NCBI GenBank assembly: GCA_018223435.1
Contig: JAGTTO010000001.1
Span: 3,472,001 to 3,536,000, forward strand
DNA from: Lachnospiraceae bacterium Marseille-Q4251
GTDB lineage: Bacteria; Bacillota; Clostridia; Lachnospirales; Lachnospiraceae
DNA: 64,000 nt
Reading direction: 5' to 3'
Part shown: piece by piece, positions 22,865 to 32,441 of the stretch
Layout of the letters: the number at the start of each line of letters is the position of its first letter
Position numbering within the stretch: the stretch's first letter is position 1
Notes under the pieces: model-generated
What the model saw: only the letters and a program-made list of their open reading frames with translations
Told to the model about the DNA's origin: nothing
Databases searched by the model: none
Translations under genes and position numbers: made by a program

Positions 22865-25111
22865 ATGAAGAAAAAGTTAGTAAGCATACTTCTGGCAGTA
22901 GCTACTGTTGCAGGAACCTGCGGCGCTCCGACCATGGCAGTTTTTGCTGAGGAAGGCACCGAGACCGTTGCCGAGACCGAAGCCGTTGAGGATGCAGAAG
23001 AAGAAAACGCCGATGAGGCAGACGCTGAAGATGCGGATGCCGAGGACGCAGACGAGGAAGACGATGATGAGGACGATGTTTCCGATGAGTATACCACCGC
23101 TTCTTCTGAAATCTATAATTCCGAGCTGGGTGAGTTCTACAGCCTGTACAGCGAAGCAAAAGAGGAGACCAACGTTTCCAAGAGATATGCCATGATGGCT
23201 CAGGCAGAAGCCAAACTGCTGGAGTCTGCTGTTATGCTTCCGACCAAAACCCAGGGCGGTGACTACAGACTGAGCAGAATGGCTCCGCATACCACCGACT
23301 ACAGTCTTTGGGGAAGTGATGAGTATCGTATCCACCAGGCACTGATCGCTACCGATTTCATCAAAGCTGAGGATGTAGCTGCACTGAGAGAGAAATGGGC
23401 AGAGCTGAAAGGAACCGGCACTTACGAGGCAGAGGCTAAAAAATATCTGGAAGAGAAAGGCTATACTCTGAAAGATGAGTACAACTACCGCTATACGGCA
23501 GATCCGGCTACCTGGGATATTCTGGCAAGCTCCAGAGCAACCGAGGTGCGTCCGCTGGTAAATACCTATGATGGTCTGGTAGAGTACGACAATGAGGGCG
23601 TTCTTCAGCCGGCACTGGCAGAGAGCTATGAGGTTTCCGAAGATGGTCTGACCTATACCTTCCATATCCGTCAGGGTCTGGAATGGGTAGATTCCCAGGG
23701 CAGAAAGGTGGCTGACCTGACAGCAAATGATTTTGTATCAGGAATGCAGCACATGATGGATGCACAGGGCGGTCTGGAATATCTGGTGGAAGGTGTAATC
23801 AAGAATGCTTCCCAGTACATTGACGGCAGTGTTACCGATTTCGCTCAGGTAGGCGTAGAGGCAGCGGATGATTACACACTGGTATACACCCTTGAGGAGC
23901 CCTGCAGCTACTTCATGACTATGCTTGGCTACAGCATCTTTGCACCGATGAGCAAAGACTTCTATGAGTCTGAAGGCGGTAAATTCGGAGCAGAGTTTGA
24001 TTCTTCCGCATCTGATTATCTCTATGGTAAAGGACCGGATTCCATCGCATACTGCGGTCCCTATGTAGTAACGAACGCTACCGAGAAGAATACGATCGTA
24101 TTCAAGGCAAATGAGTCCTACTGGAACAAGGACAACATCAACATTAAGAACGTTAACTGGCTGTATGATGACGGTTCCGATGTGACCAAATGGTACAACG
24201 ATGCGAAAAATGGTACCGTAGACTGGGTTGCCCTGACTCCGGCTACCACCGTTACTGCCAAGAACGATGAGCTGTTTGACATCTACTCTTATGTGAGTGA
24301 TACAACTTCTACTTCCTTCATGAACTTCTACAACCTCAACCGTGAGGCTTATGTAAACGTAAACGACAACACCACCGGAGCTTCCACAAAGAGCGAGGAA
24401 GAGCAGGCAAGAACGGCTGCAGCCATGAAGAACGTTCATTTCAGAAGAGCCATTTCCTTCGGTCTGGACAGAGCTTCCTACAACGCACAGGTAAACGGCG
24501 AGGAACTGAAGGTCAACTCCCTGAGAAACTGCTATGTACCGGGCAACTTCGTAGCTCTTGAAGAGGATACTACCGTATCCATCAACGGAACTGACACCAC
24601 CTTCCCGGCAGGCACCTACTTCGGAGCAATCGAGCAGGCTCAGATTGATGCGGACGGCGTAGCGATCAAAGTCTGGGATCCGGACGGAAACGACGGAGCA
24701 GGCAGCAGCGATGGCTTCGACGGCTGGTACAACGTAGACAACGCAGTAGCAGAGCTGGATACCGCAATCGAAGAGCTCTCTGCTGACGGAATCACCATTG
24801 ATGAAGAGAACCCGATCTACATTGATATGCCGTATGCATCCTCTCTTGAGGCTTACAGCAACCAGGCAAACGCTTACAAACAGTCCATCGAGGCTTCTCT
24901 CGGTGGAAAAGTAATCGTAAACCTTGTTGACTGCGTGACAAGCGACGGCTGGTATTATGCAGGATACTACGCCGACTATGGTTACGAAGCAAACTACGAT
25001 GTTTACGATGTATCCGGATGGAGCCCGGACTTCGGTGATCCGTCCACATATCTGGATACCTTCCTTCCGGATTATGCTGGATACATGGTAAAATGCATCG
25101 GTATCTATTAA
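22865..25111 (+). CDS. Peptide/oligopeptide ABC transporter substrate-binding protein
   Basis: 748 residues starting at ATG 22865 behind GAAAGGAGAAA. A signal sequence (KKKLVSILLAVATVAGTCG, then AVFA) leads into an Asp/Glu-rich linker at residues about 30-66 and an SBP_bac_5 domain. Typical parts are ASSRATEVRPLVNTYDGLVE, GLTYTFHIRQGLEW and NVHFRRAISFGLDRASY. The Cys in VAGTC is a weak lipobox, so anchoring could be by lipid or not at all. It is larger than OppA (about 540) because of the linker and an extra N-terminal helical region. First gene of a five- to six-gene operon. Confidence 0.9.
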   Translation: MKKKLVSILLAVATVAGTCGAPTMAVFAEEGTETVAETEAVEDAEEENADEADAEDADAEDADEEDDDEDDVSDEYTTASSEIYNSELGEFYSLYSEAKEETNVSKRYAMMAQAEAKLLESAVMLPTKTQGGDYRLSRMAPHTTDYSLWGSDEYRIHQALIATDFIKAEDVAALREKWAELKGTGTYEAEAKKYLEEKGYTLKDEYNYRYTADPATWDILASSRATEVRPLVNTYDGLVEYDNEGVLQPALAESYEVSEDGLTYTFHIRQGLEWVDSQGRKVADLTANDFVSGMQHMMDAQGGLEYLVEGVIKNASQYIDGSVTDFAQVGVEAADDYTLVYTLEEPCSYFMTMLGYSIFAPMSKDFYESEGGKFGAEFDSSASDYLYGKGPDSIAYCGPYVVTNATEKNTIVFKANESYWNKDNINIKNVNWLYDDGSDVTKWYNDAKNGTVDWVALTPATTVTAKNDELFDIYSYVSDTTSTSFMNFYNLNREAYVNVNDNTTGASTKSEEEQARTAAAMKNVHFRRAISFGLDRASYNAQVNGEELKVNSLRNCYVPGNFVALEEDTTVSINGTDTTFPAGTYFGAIEQAQIDADGVAIKVWDPDGNDGAGSSDGFDGWYNVDNAVAELDTAIEELSADGITIDEENPIYIDMPYASSLEAYSNQANAYKQSIEASLGGKVIVNLVDCVTSDGWYYAGYYADYGYEANYDVYDVSGWSPDFGDPSTYLDTFLPDYAGYMVKCIGIY

Positions 25112-25158
25112 TCAGAAGCTGACCGGATACTCCGGTATCAGTGACAGCAAATAAGAGA

Positions 25159-25190
25159 ATGGCAGGGGGTGGCTCTTGACTCCCTGCCAT
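25159..25190 (+). other. Intercistronic hairpin after the binding-protein gene
   Basis: ATGGCAGGG (25159-25167) pairs with CCCTGCCAT (25182-25190), without a T-tract. Such stems between a binding protein and its permease usually protect the upstream mRNA or lower downstream expression, giving excess binding protein. Confidence 0.65.
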
Positions 25191-25209
25191 ATCTGACGAG
25201 TGGAAAAAT

Positions 25210-26781
25210 ATGGTAAAATATTTATTTAAACGTTTGCTGCAAGGTCTGGTTTCTGTGGTGATTGTAGTTGCCTGCGTCATGGTAATGATCTATTCTCTGA
25301 TGGACCGTACGCTGATCTTTGCGAAGGATACCAACTATTCCCACCAGAGCAACAACCAGAAAGTAGCTTACCGTTATGAAAAATGGGAAACATACGGCTA
25401 TCTGGACTATGTGACCTATGCAGATTATCTGAACGATCTTACCGTAAAGGGAGAGATCGATGAGGACACCAGATCCAGCGCTGTAAGCATCGGAAGAAAA
25501 GCAAAGAAAGATTCCGATCTTGTAAAAGAATATGTTCAGAAATTCACTGACTTTTATGAGTCAAAGGGTTACACGGTAATCCGTCTGGATGCCGTTATGA
25601 TGAATAAGAAGAAATATGCCGCAGGCGGTCAGCAGCAGCTTTTTGCATACAAGAACATTCCGCTGACGACCCGTCTGGCAAAATATTTTTCAAACCTGAT
25701 CACAGTGGAGAGCATTCATGACGTGCCGGAGGTGGAAGGAGAGAGAGGCTTAAGTTTCACCCTTCATGATCCTGTTTACGGCGGAGAAAAATTCTCACCG
25801 GCGATCATCGGGAACGGTACTCAGCACAAATATCTGCTGTATTTTGACAACAAATTCCCGTATCTCCACCAGAATATCATTGAAATCAATCTGGGTAAAT
25901 CCTACTCAGTCAATGAGGGTATCGACGTGGCTACAACCATGAGCCGCGCCCAGGGTTCCTTCGTGAAGTCCACGATCACCTATCCCAGCGGTCTGACCGA
26001 GGACAGTGCGGACGACCTCCACACTGCTACTTACCTGAAAGATTCCAGAGAAGCCAGCATGGTAAATGAGACCCGTTTCGTGGACGATTACACGAATGTG
26101 GACACTGTGAAGGGCGGAAAATCCAAGATAGGTTATTCCTTCACGATCGGTATTATCGCCGTTATCATTTCCTATCTTCTGGCGATTCCTCTTGGAATCC
26201 TCATGGCGAGAAAGAAAGACAAGCTGATCGATCAGATCGGAACCCTCTATATTGTATTCATCATCGCAGTTCCGTCCCTTGCTTATATTTTCCTGTTTAA
26301 GGCCATCGGTGGAAGCATGGGGCTTCCCACGACCTTTGACATGGAGTCCTCAAGCAAGCTGATGTATATCCTGCCGATCATTTCCCTGGCCCTGCCGCAG
26401 GTGGCAAACCTGATGAAATGGCTGCGCCGTTATATGATCGACCAGATGAATTCCGATTATGTAAAATTTGCCCGTTCCGGCGGTCTGACCGAGAACGAGA
26501 TCTTCACGAAGCACATTCTGAAAAATGCGGCTATCCCTATCGTGCAGGGAGTTCCTGCCAGCGTCTTAGGCGCATTGATCGGAGCCATCATCACCGAGCG
26601 TGTGTATGTGGTTCCCGGTGCCGGTAACTTACTGACTGAGGCCATCAACCAGTATGACAACGGAGTTATCGTAGGCGTGACACTGTTCTATGCCCTGCTT
26701 TCCGTGCTCTCTGTAATTCTGGGAGACATTCTGATGTCCATGGTGGACCCGCGTATTTCATTCTCTACGAAGGACAGGTAA
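25210..26781 (+). CDS. ABC transporter permease (OppB/DppB-like) with large extracytoplasmic insert
   Basis: 523 residues, against about 310 for OppB. Helix 1 (residues 6-30) is the usual start. Then comes an approximately 275-residue hydrophilic region, which by topology should lie outside the membrane. The normal permease core starts near residue 305: IGIIAVIISYLLAIPLGILM, the EAA coupling loop around DYVKFARSGGLTENEIFTKH, and VYVVPGAGNLLTEA. It forms the channel with the next gene. The insert has no family I recognise and may dock the binding protein. Confidence 0.88.
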   Translation: MVKYLFKRLLQGLVSVVIVVACVMVMIYSLMDRTLIFAKDTNYSHQSNNQKVAYRYEKWETYGYLDYVTYADYLNDLTVKGEIDEDTRSSAVSIGRKAKKDSDLVKEYVQKFTDFYESKGYTVIRLDAVMMNKKKYAAGGQQQLFAYKNIPLTTRLAKYFSNLITVESIHDVPEVEGERGLSFTLHDPVYGGEKFSPAIIGNGTQHKYLLYFDNKFPYLHQNIIEINLGKSYSVNEGIDVATTMSRAQGSFVKSTITYPSGLTEDSADDLHTATYLKDSREASMVNETRFVDDYTNVDTVKGGKSKIGYSFTIGIIAVIISYLLAIPLGILMARKKDKLIDQIGTLYIVFIIAVPSLAYIFLFKAIGGSMGLPTTFDMESSSKLMYILPIISLALPQVANLMKWLRRYMIDQMNSDYVKFARSGGLTENEIFTKHILKNAAIPIVQGVPASVLGALIGAIITERVYVVPGAGNLLTEAINQYDNGVIVGVTLFYALLSVLSVILGDILMSMVDPRISFSTKDR

Positions 26782-26786
26782 AAATT

Positions 26787-27755
26787 ATGAATTATGATTT
26801 AAATAAATTTGGTTTGTCCAAAGAGGAACTGTTTGCCAGGGTCGATCACAGCAGTCTGGAGTCTGAGAAGATCACGGCTCCCAGATATTCCTACTGGCAT
26901 TCCGTATTCCGTGTGTTTTTCAAGAAAAAGATTAACATCATCATTTTGGTTCTCTTAGGCATCATCCTTCTGATGACCTACGGTTATCCGCTTCTGGTGG
27001 AATATGACCGTTACACGAACCTTTTAAGCAGCGCAGCCAAGCATCTCTCACCGTCCAAGGCTTTAAAAGAGATGGGAATGAGTATCCACTGGATCCTGGG
27101 ATCAGGAGCCAGCGGCCAGTCCACATTCGATGCACTCTGGACAGGAGCAAGGATTTCTGTATCTCTGGCTTTTATCTGTGCTGCCATTAACCTGACGGTT
27201 GGTGTTGTCATCGGTGCACTCTGGGGCTTTTCCAAAAAGTTCGACACTTTTATGATGGCCCTTTACAACATCATCGGAAATATCCCTTATGTATTGCTGA
27301 TTTCTGTACTGGTGATGCTGTTCACCCCGAGCTTCTGGACCATGGTATTTGCCCTGACCGTTACCGGCTGGCTGACCATCGCCTATTTCATCCGTACACA
27401 GGTTATCATCATCCGTGACAGAGAGTACAATCTGGCTTCCAAATGTCTTGGTACCTCTATTTTCCGGATCGCATTGAAAAACATCCTTCCGTTCATGACC
27501 TCTGTCATTGTGACACTGGCAGCAACGGAGATCCCCTCCTATATCTCTTATGAGGTATTCCTGGCATACATCGGAATGGGACTTTCCGATATGTCTCTGG
27601 GCCGTCTGATCTATGAGGCGGAGGGTGCTATGCTGACTCCGGGCTGGGGCTTTGAGTTCTGGAGCCCGGTAGCTGTCGCATCGATCATTACCATCGTGCT
27701 GTACGTGGTCGGACAGAATCTTGGTGATGCTTCCGATCCGAGAACACATATGTAA
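26787..27755 (+). CDS. ABC transporter permease (OppC/DppC-like)
   Basis: 322 residues starting at ATG 26787, 5 bases after the previous stop. After a cytoplasmic start (FARVDHSSLESEKITAPRYS) and helix 1 comes LGSGASGQSTFDALWTGARI, the OppC signature (normally LGTDxxGRD). Later parts are LTVTGWLTIAYFIRTQVIII and KCLGTSIFRIALKNILPF in the EAA loop. It pairs with the OppB-like permease. The GxDxxGR motif is altered here (GSGASGQS), which is unusual for the family. Confidence 0.9.
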   Translation: MNYDLNKFGLSKEELFARVDHSSLESEKITAPRYSYWHSVFRVFFKKKINIIILVLLGIILLMTYGYPLLVEYDRYTNLLSSAAKHLSPSKALKEMGMSIHWILGSGASGQSTFDALWTGARISVSLAFICAAINLTVGVVIGALWGFSKKFDTFMMALYNIIGNIPYVLLISVLVMLFTPSFWTMVFALTVTGWLTIAYFIRTQVIIIRDREYNLASKCLGTSIFRIALKNILPFMTSVIVTLAATEIPSYISYEVFLAYIGMGLSDMSLGRLIYEAEGAMLTPGWGFEFWSPVAVASIITIVLYVVGQNLGDASDPRTHM

Positions 27756-27766
27756 GAGGTGGCGGA

Positions 27767-29515
27767 ATGGAAAAGAAAAACGTATTATTATCAGTCAAAG
27801 ATCTGGAAGTGAAATTCCGTGTGCGAGGCAGAATCCTTTCTGCCATCCGCGGCGTTTCCCTGGATATTTATGAAGATGAATCCATCGCCATCGTGGGAGA
27901 GTCCGGCGCAGGTAAATCCGTATTTACCAAGGCCTTCGCAGGTATGCTGGACAGCAATGGTTTTGTGAGCAACGGTTCCATCCTTTTCAACGATCCGGAG
28001 CTTTCCGATACTGTGGTAAAATTAAACTCCACAGCCTGGAAATTCATCAATTCCTATAAGAAACAGCTGGATGAAAATTCCAAACTGGAATTGGGCGCAG
28101 CTACTTACCGGAAAATGCTGGAACTCGATTCCGAGAAGCGTGAGAAGAGCACGTTAAGTGCGGCTGACCGGGAAAAAGAAGAGAAAGAGCTTCATGCGTT
28201 GAAAGCAAAGCGCATCGAGGCTTTCAATATGAAACAGACTCTGGATCCATCCAAGGAAAAAGCAAAGATCAAGGAGACTGCTGCTGAGATCAAGAAACTG
28301 GATGCTGAGATCAAAGCTCTGGAGAAAGCCACCGAGCAAAAGATCAGGGAGCACAAAAATTCTGTGGCTCACGATACCGCTTACCAGAAGTCTTATCAGG
28401 ACCGCATGGAGCAGCTGAAAAAACAGTATGCCGAGGAGACCTCCAAGGAGATCAGCGACAGCACCAGAAAGAGAAATGAGATCCTGGCGAAAGAAGTTTA
28501 CCTTTCTGTGGGCCGTTACAATTTCAAAAAACGCTTCAAAATGGGAAGAGGCCTGATCGGCGAGCTGAAAAAAGCCATGCAGATGGGCGTGGACTTAAAC
28601 AGCGACGAAGAGCGGAACAAGGTTTTCGGAAATGTGACCTTCCGTGTGCGTTATCTGGATGAGACCAGCGAACAGCTTCACGGCACCTGCATCATCAACC
28701 TGGCGCAGGTCAAAGATCAGAACGACTGGGGCCAGATCCGTGGTAAAAAGATCGCTACGGTTTTCCAGGATCCGATGACTTCCTTAAACCCGATCATCAC
28801 GATCGGAAAACAGATTACTTCCATTATCATGAAGCATCAGGGCTGTTCCGAGGTGGAGGCGAGAGCCAAAGCCTTGGAAATGATGGAAAAGGTGGGAATT
28901 CCCAATGCGGAAGCCCGTTTTGATGATTATCCCTTCCAGTATTCCGGCGGTATGAGACAGCGTATCGTTATCGCAATCGCTCTTTCCTGCCAGCCGAAGA
29001 TCCTGATCTGTGACGAGCCGACTACCGCTCTGGACGTTACGATCCAGGCACAGATCCTGAAGCTCATCAAGGACCTTCAGAAGGAATACCATTACACGAT
29101 TGTATTTATTACCCATGACCTGGGTGTGGTTGCGAATATCGCAGACCGCGTGGCTGTTCTTTATGCCGGTCAGATCATCGAGCTGGCCACGGTAGAGGAA
29201 CTGTTCTACGATCCCAGACATCCCTATACTTGGGCTCTGCTTTCCTCACTGCCGCAGCTGGCTGAGCGGAATACCAAGCTTTATTCCATTACGGGTACCC
29301 CCCCTTCCCTGTACAACAAGATCGTGGGCGATTCCTTTGCTCCGCGTAATCCGTACTGCCTGAAGATCGATACCCTGGCAGAGCCGCCTATGTTCAAAGT
29401 CACCGAAACCCATTATGCAAAGACCTGGCTTCTGGAGCCCAACGCTCCGAAGGTGGAAAAACCGGAGATTATCCAAGATATCCACGAGAAGCTGCTGCGC
29501 GCATACAATATTTAG
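27767..29515 (+). CDS. ABC transporter ATPase (OppD-like) with coiled-coil insertion
   Basis: 582 residues. Walker A GESGAGKS is at 44-51, Q-loop [11 protein letters not shown] at 332-342, signature YSGGMRQR at 392-399, and Walker B ILICDEP at 412-418. In OppD about 45 residues separate Walker A from the Q-loop; here it is about 285. The extra part (about 75-325) is highly charged, and residues about 120-245 look like a long coiled coil ([20 protein letters not shown]). A normal OppD-type C-terminus follows. All catalytic motifs are intact, so it should hydrolyse ATP; the insert may be a regulatory or partner-binding arm. Confidence 0.9.
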   Translation: MEKKNVLLSVKDLEVKFRVRGRILSAIRGVSLDIYEDESIAIVGESGAGKSVFTKAFAGMLDSNGFVSNGSILFNDPELSDTVVKLNSTAWKFINSYKKQLDENSKLELGAATYRKMLELDSEKREKSTLSAADREKEEKELHALKAKRIEAFNMKQTLDPSKEKAKIKETAAEIKKLDAEIKALEKATEQKIREHKNSVAHDTAYQKSYQDRMEQLKKQYAEETSKEISDSTRKRNEILAKEVYLSVGRYNFKKRFKMGRGLIGELKKAMQMGVDLNSDEERNKVFGNVTFRVRYLDETSEQLHGTCIINLAQVKDQNDWGQIRGKKIATVFQDPMTSLNPIITIGKQITSIIMKHQGCSEVEARAKALEMMEKVGIPNAEARFDDYPFQYSGGMRQRIVIAIALSCQPKILICDEPTTALDVTIQAQILKLIKDLQKEYHYTIVFITHDLGVVANIADRVAVLYAGQIIELATVEELFYDPRHPYTWALLSSLPQLAERNTKLYSITGTPPSLYNKIVGDSFAPRNPYCLKIDTLAEPPMFKVTETHYAKTWLLEPNAPKVEKPEIIQDIHEKLLRAYNI

Positions 29516-29527
29516 GAGGTACAGACT

Positions 29528-30838
29528 GTGGCTGCAAAAGAGCAAGAGAAAAAGACCCGTGCCTCCCATTTGCCGGAGCACGGTCCCATTGCTGAAAATG
29601 GGAAAGAAGTTCTGCTGTCTGTAAAAAATGTCGACATCACCTTCGGAAAAGGAGAGGATGCGGTAAAGGCAGTAAAAAACGCTTCCTTTGATATTTACAA
29701 AGGAGAAACCTTCTCACTGGTTGGTGAGTCCGGATCAGGAAAAACCACCATCGGCCGGGCAGTGATCCGTGTCAACCCCTGTGCCGCAGGTGAGATCGAT
29801 TATAAGGGAGTGAAGATCTCCGGAAAGATCCCTCATTCCCTGGACAGAGAAGTTATCCGTAACATCCAGATGGTATTCCAGGATCCGGCGGCATCCTTAA
29901 ACGAGCGTGCCACCGTAGATTATATCATTTCCGAGGGACTTTATAACTTCCATCTGTTTGAAAACGAGGCAGACCGTGTGAAAAAGGTGGAGGAGATCAT
30001 TGAGGAAGTTGGTCTTCTTCCCGAGCATCTGACCCGTTATCCCCATGAGTTTTCCGGCGGACAGCGTCAGCGTATCGGTCTGGCCCGTGCCATGGTTATG
30101 GAGCCGGAGCTGGTTGTAGCCGACGAGCCGATTTCCGCTCTGGACGTTTCCATCCGTGCACAGGTTCTGAACCTTCTGAAAAAGTTCCAGAAGGAAAAAC
30201 AGCTGACCTACCTTTTCATCGCTCACGACCTTTCCATCGTGCGTTTCATCTCTGACCGCATCGGTGTTATCTACAAAGGTACCATCGTGGAGGTGGCAGA
30301 GGCAGAAGAGCTGTTCAACTTCCCGCTGCATCCCTACACCCATTCTCTGATTTCTGCGATCCCGATTCCGGACCCGCAGCTGGAGAAAAACAAGGTGCTT
30401 TACACCTATGATCCGTCCATTCACGACTATTCCGTGGACAAGCCGGAATTTGTCAACATCGGACATGACCATTATGTATACGGAAACAAGAAAGAGATCG
30501 AGGAGTACAAGAAACTCCGGGAGAAAAATGAGCCGCTTCAGCCCATCACGATCCGCAAACCCGGAGAAAAGGTGGAGGAGACCGCCCATGAGGTTCATCT
30601 TTCCAAGGCTGAGGATGAATTCCTGAAGACTCCGGTTCACGATACCGGAAGCATCTGGTATACGGTACTTTCCTTCTTCCTGCCGATCATTGGTATCATT
30701 GCGTCAGAGGTTTACAAGCACAAACAGTATTATCACAACTACAAGGCCTGCAAAAAAGGCGCAATTATCGGCTTTATCGTTATCGCTGTGATCCTGGCGA
30801 TCTTCCTGCTGGCACTGCTTCTGGTTGTCATAAGGTAG
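29528..30838 (+). CDS. ABC transporter ATPase (OppF-like) with C-terminal membrane helices
   Basis: 436 residues starting at GTG 29528, 7 bases after AGGAGGT. Walker A is GESGSGKT, Q-loop [11 protein letters not shown], signature FSGGQRQR and Walker B LVVADEP; HDLSIV holds the switch His. After the usual OppF end (about residue 300) come 135 extra residues: a charged stretch, then two hydrophobic segments (about 376-395 and 412-434). The ATPase thus seems anchored to the membrane by its own tail, which is not normal for OppF. Fourth transporter gene after the two permeases and OppD. Confidence 0.9.
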   Translation: MAAKEQEKKTRASHLPEHGPIAENGKEVLLSVKNVDITFGKGEDAVKAVKNASFDIYKGETFSLVGESGSGKTTIGRAVIRVNPCAAGEIDYKGVKISGKIPHSLDREVIRNIQMVFQDPAASLNERATVDYIISEGLYNFHLFENEADRVKKVEEIIEEVGLLPEHLTRYPHEFSGGQRQRIGLARAMVMEPELVVADEPISALDVSIRAQVLNLLKKFQKEKQLTYLFIAHDLSIVRFISDRIGVIYKGTIVEVAEAEELFNFPLHPYTHSLISAIPIPDPQLEKNKVLYTYDPSIHDYSVDKPEFVNIGHDHYVYGNKKEIEEYKKLREKNEPLQPITIRKPGEKVEETAHEVHLSKAEDEFLKTPVHDTGSIWYTVLSFFLPIIGIIASEVYKHKQYYHNYKACKKGAIIGFIVIAVILAIFLLALLLVVIR

Positions 30839-30842
30839 CGAT

Positions 30843-32111
30843 ATGGGGCGGACGATCAAAAATCAGAATACCCGGAGACCGAAGCCGGTCGAAAAAATCC
30901 AACTTTCGGAAAAGCATATTCATCTGCGGGTATTTCTGGTGATCCTGCTCCTGGCCGTTGCGGCGGTGAGCTTTACTTATGCCCTGACTTCCTATCTCAA
31001 AGAAGAGACAGGCTGGAAGGTTATTAAGGTGAGTTCCGCGGCAAAGGCCAATGTGGGAGATGAATTTACCTTTCAGTATGAGCTGGGCGGAGGGGAAACT
31101 TCCGCCACAGCAGAGTACAAGGCGCTCACGATTCTCTACAGTGATGCGGCGGTGAAAGCCTACGAGATTTTCAGTGCGGATGAAAGCTTCGAAGACGTTG
31201 TGAATCTCTATGAGCTCAATCAGCATCCGGGAGAAGTTCTGACTGTAGAGGAGCCTCTGTATCAGGCCCTGGAGCTGTTGGAAACATATGGGAACCGGAA
31301 TCTCTATCTCGGGCCCGTTTACGAGGAAATGTATAACCTTTTCCAGTGTAAGGAAGATTACGAGACGGCATCCTTTGATCCGGAGCAGAACGAGGTTCTG
31401 AGAGAAGAGTTTGCTGTTATCGCGGACTTTGCGGCGGATCCGGAAGCTGTAGATCTGAAGCTTCTGGGAGAAAATCAGGTGCGGCTGGAGGTCTCTGAGG
31501 AATATCAGAATTGGATGGCGGAGAATGGATACGAAACTTATCTGGATTTCTACTGGATGAAAAACGCGTTTATCGTGGATTATCTGGCTGATCTCATGAT
31601 CGAGAACGGGTATATCCGGGGAGCGATCTCCAGTTATGACGGTTTTAACCGGAATCTGGATGAGAGGGAGCAGTCCTATTCCTTCAATATTCTGGACCGG
31701 GTAGGACAGGATATTTATCCGGCGGCGGTCATGGAGTACAACGGGCCAGAGAGTATCGTTTATCTTCGGAATTATCCCGTCAGTGACCAGGATCAGGCAC
31801 ATTACTACAAAATGAAGTCCGGCGAGATCCGGACCGCATATATAGACGGAAAGGATGGTCTTTCCAGAACAGCCAGAAATGATCTGGTGGCCTATTCTTC
31901 GGGAAAAGGCTGCGCGGAAGTACTTCTTACGATGATTCCGGTTTATATTTCCGATTCCTTCGATGCGTCGGCATTGGAAAAATGGACGGCGGATGGCATC
32001 TATTCCATCTACTGTGAGAACCGGGTGATTCATTACAACGACGAAAAACTGACGCTGAAGCAGCTGTATCAGAAAGATGATCTGGTATATACGGCGGTTT
32101 TGGCAGAATAA
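30843..32111 (+). CDS. Membrane-anchored extracytoplasmic protein, faintly ApbE-like
   Basis: 422 residues starting at ATG 30843, 4 bases after the previous stop. There is a cytoplasmic basic start, one helix (about 29-50, FLVILLLAVAAVSFTYAL), and the rest is outside. Features such as AFIVDYLADLMIENGYIRGA, SYSFNILDRVGQDIYPAAVM and KGCAEVLLTMIPVYISD occur in the order seen in ApbE FMN transferases (RGYAAD, GGN, ILDPRTG, DALSTAL), but the key residues are not conserved. Function unknown; coupling to the transporter suggests a role in its substrate handling. Confidence 0.6.
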   Translation: MGRTIKNQNTRRPKPVEKIQLSEKHIHLRVFLVILLLAVAAVSFTYALTSYLKEETGWKVIKVSSAAKANVGDEFTFQYELGGGETSATAEYKALTILYSDAAVKAYEIFSADESFEDVVNLYELNQHPGEVLTVEEPLYQALELLETYGNRNLYLGPVYEEMYNLFQCKEDYETASFDPEQNEVLREEFAVIADFAADPEAVDLKLLGENQVRLEVSEEYQNWMAENGYETYLDFYWMKNAFIVDYLADLMIENGYIRGAISSYDGFNRNLDEREQSYSFNILDRVGQDIYPAAVMEYNGPESIVYLRNYPVSDQDQAHYYKMKSGEIRTAYIDGKDGLSRTARNDLVAYSSGKGCAEVLLTMIPVYISDSFDASALEKWTADGIYSIYCENRVIHYNDEKLTLKQLYQKDDLVYTAVLAE

Positions 32112-32195
32112 AAGATAACAGACTGTATGGGAGATAGCCCGTAAGGGCGGTCAATCGGGAGAAAACGTTTGGTTAACAGCGGAGGAGGAAAAGTT

Positions 32196-32390
32196 ATGGA
32201 ATTGGCAGAAAAGTTGGTGGAACTTCGTAAATCCACCGGAATGAACAGAAGAAAGTTTTCCGATTATTTTGGAATTCCCTACCGCACCGTACAGGACTGG
32301 GAGCTTGGCAACCGGCACATGCCGGAATATCTCTTTCGCCTGATGGTTTATCGGATTGAGATGGAAAAAAGTCAGGGAAAACTGGCGTAA
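32196..32390 (+). CDS. Small helix-turn-helix (XRE-like) protein
   Basis: 64 residues starting at ATG 32196 behind GGAGGAGG. It is a compact HTH domain: LRKSTGMNRRKFSDYFGIPY then RTVQDWELGNRHMPEYLF, like Cro/C1 proteins. There is no effector domain, so it would act as a dimer or with a partner. It lies 85 bases after the transporter operon and is followed by a terminator. Confidence 0.8.
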   Translation: MELAEKLVELRKSTGMNRRKFSDYFGIPYRTVQDWELGNRHMPEYLFRLMVYRIEMEKSQGKLA

Positions 32391-32394
32391 AAAG

Positions 32395-32441
32395 AACACC
32401 GCGGCTACAGAGTCTGGGACCTGTCGCTGCGGTGTTTTTTT
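32395..32441 (+). terminator. Terminator after the HTH gene (bidirectional)
   Basis: AACACCGC (32395-32402) pairs with GCGGTGTT, followed by T's. The convergent aldehyde dehydrogenase gene ends here too. Confidence 0.82.
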
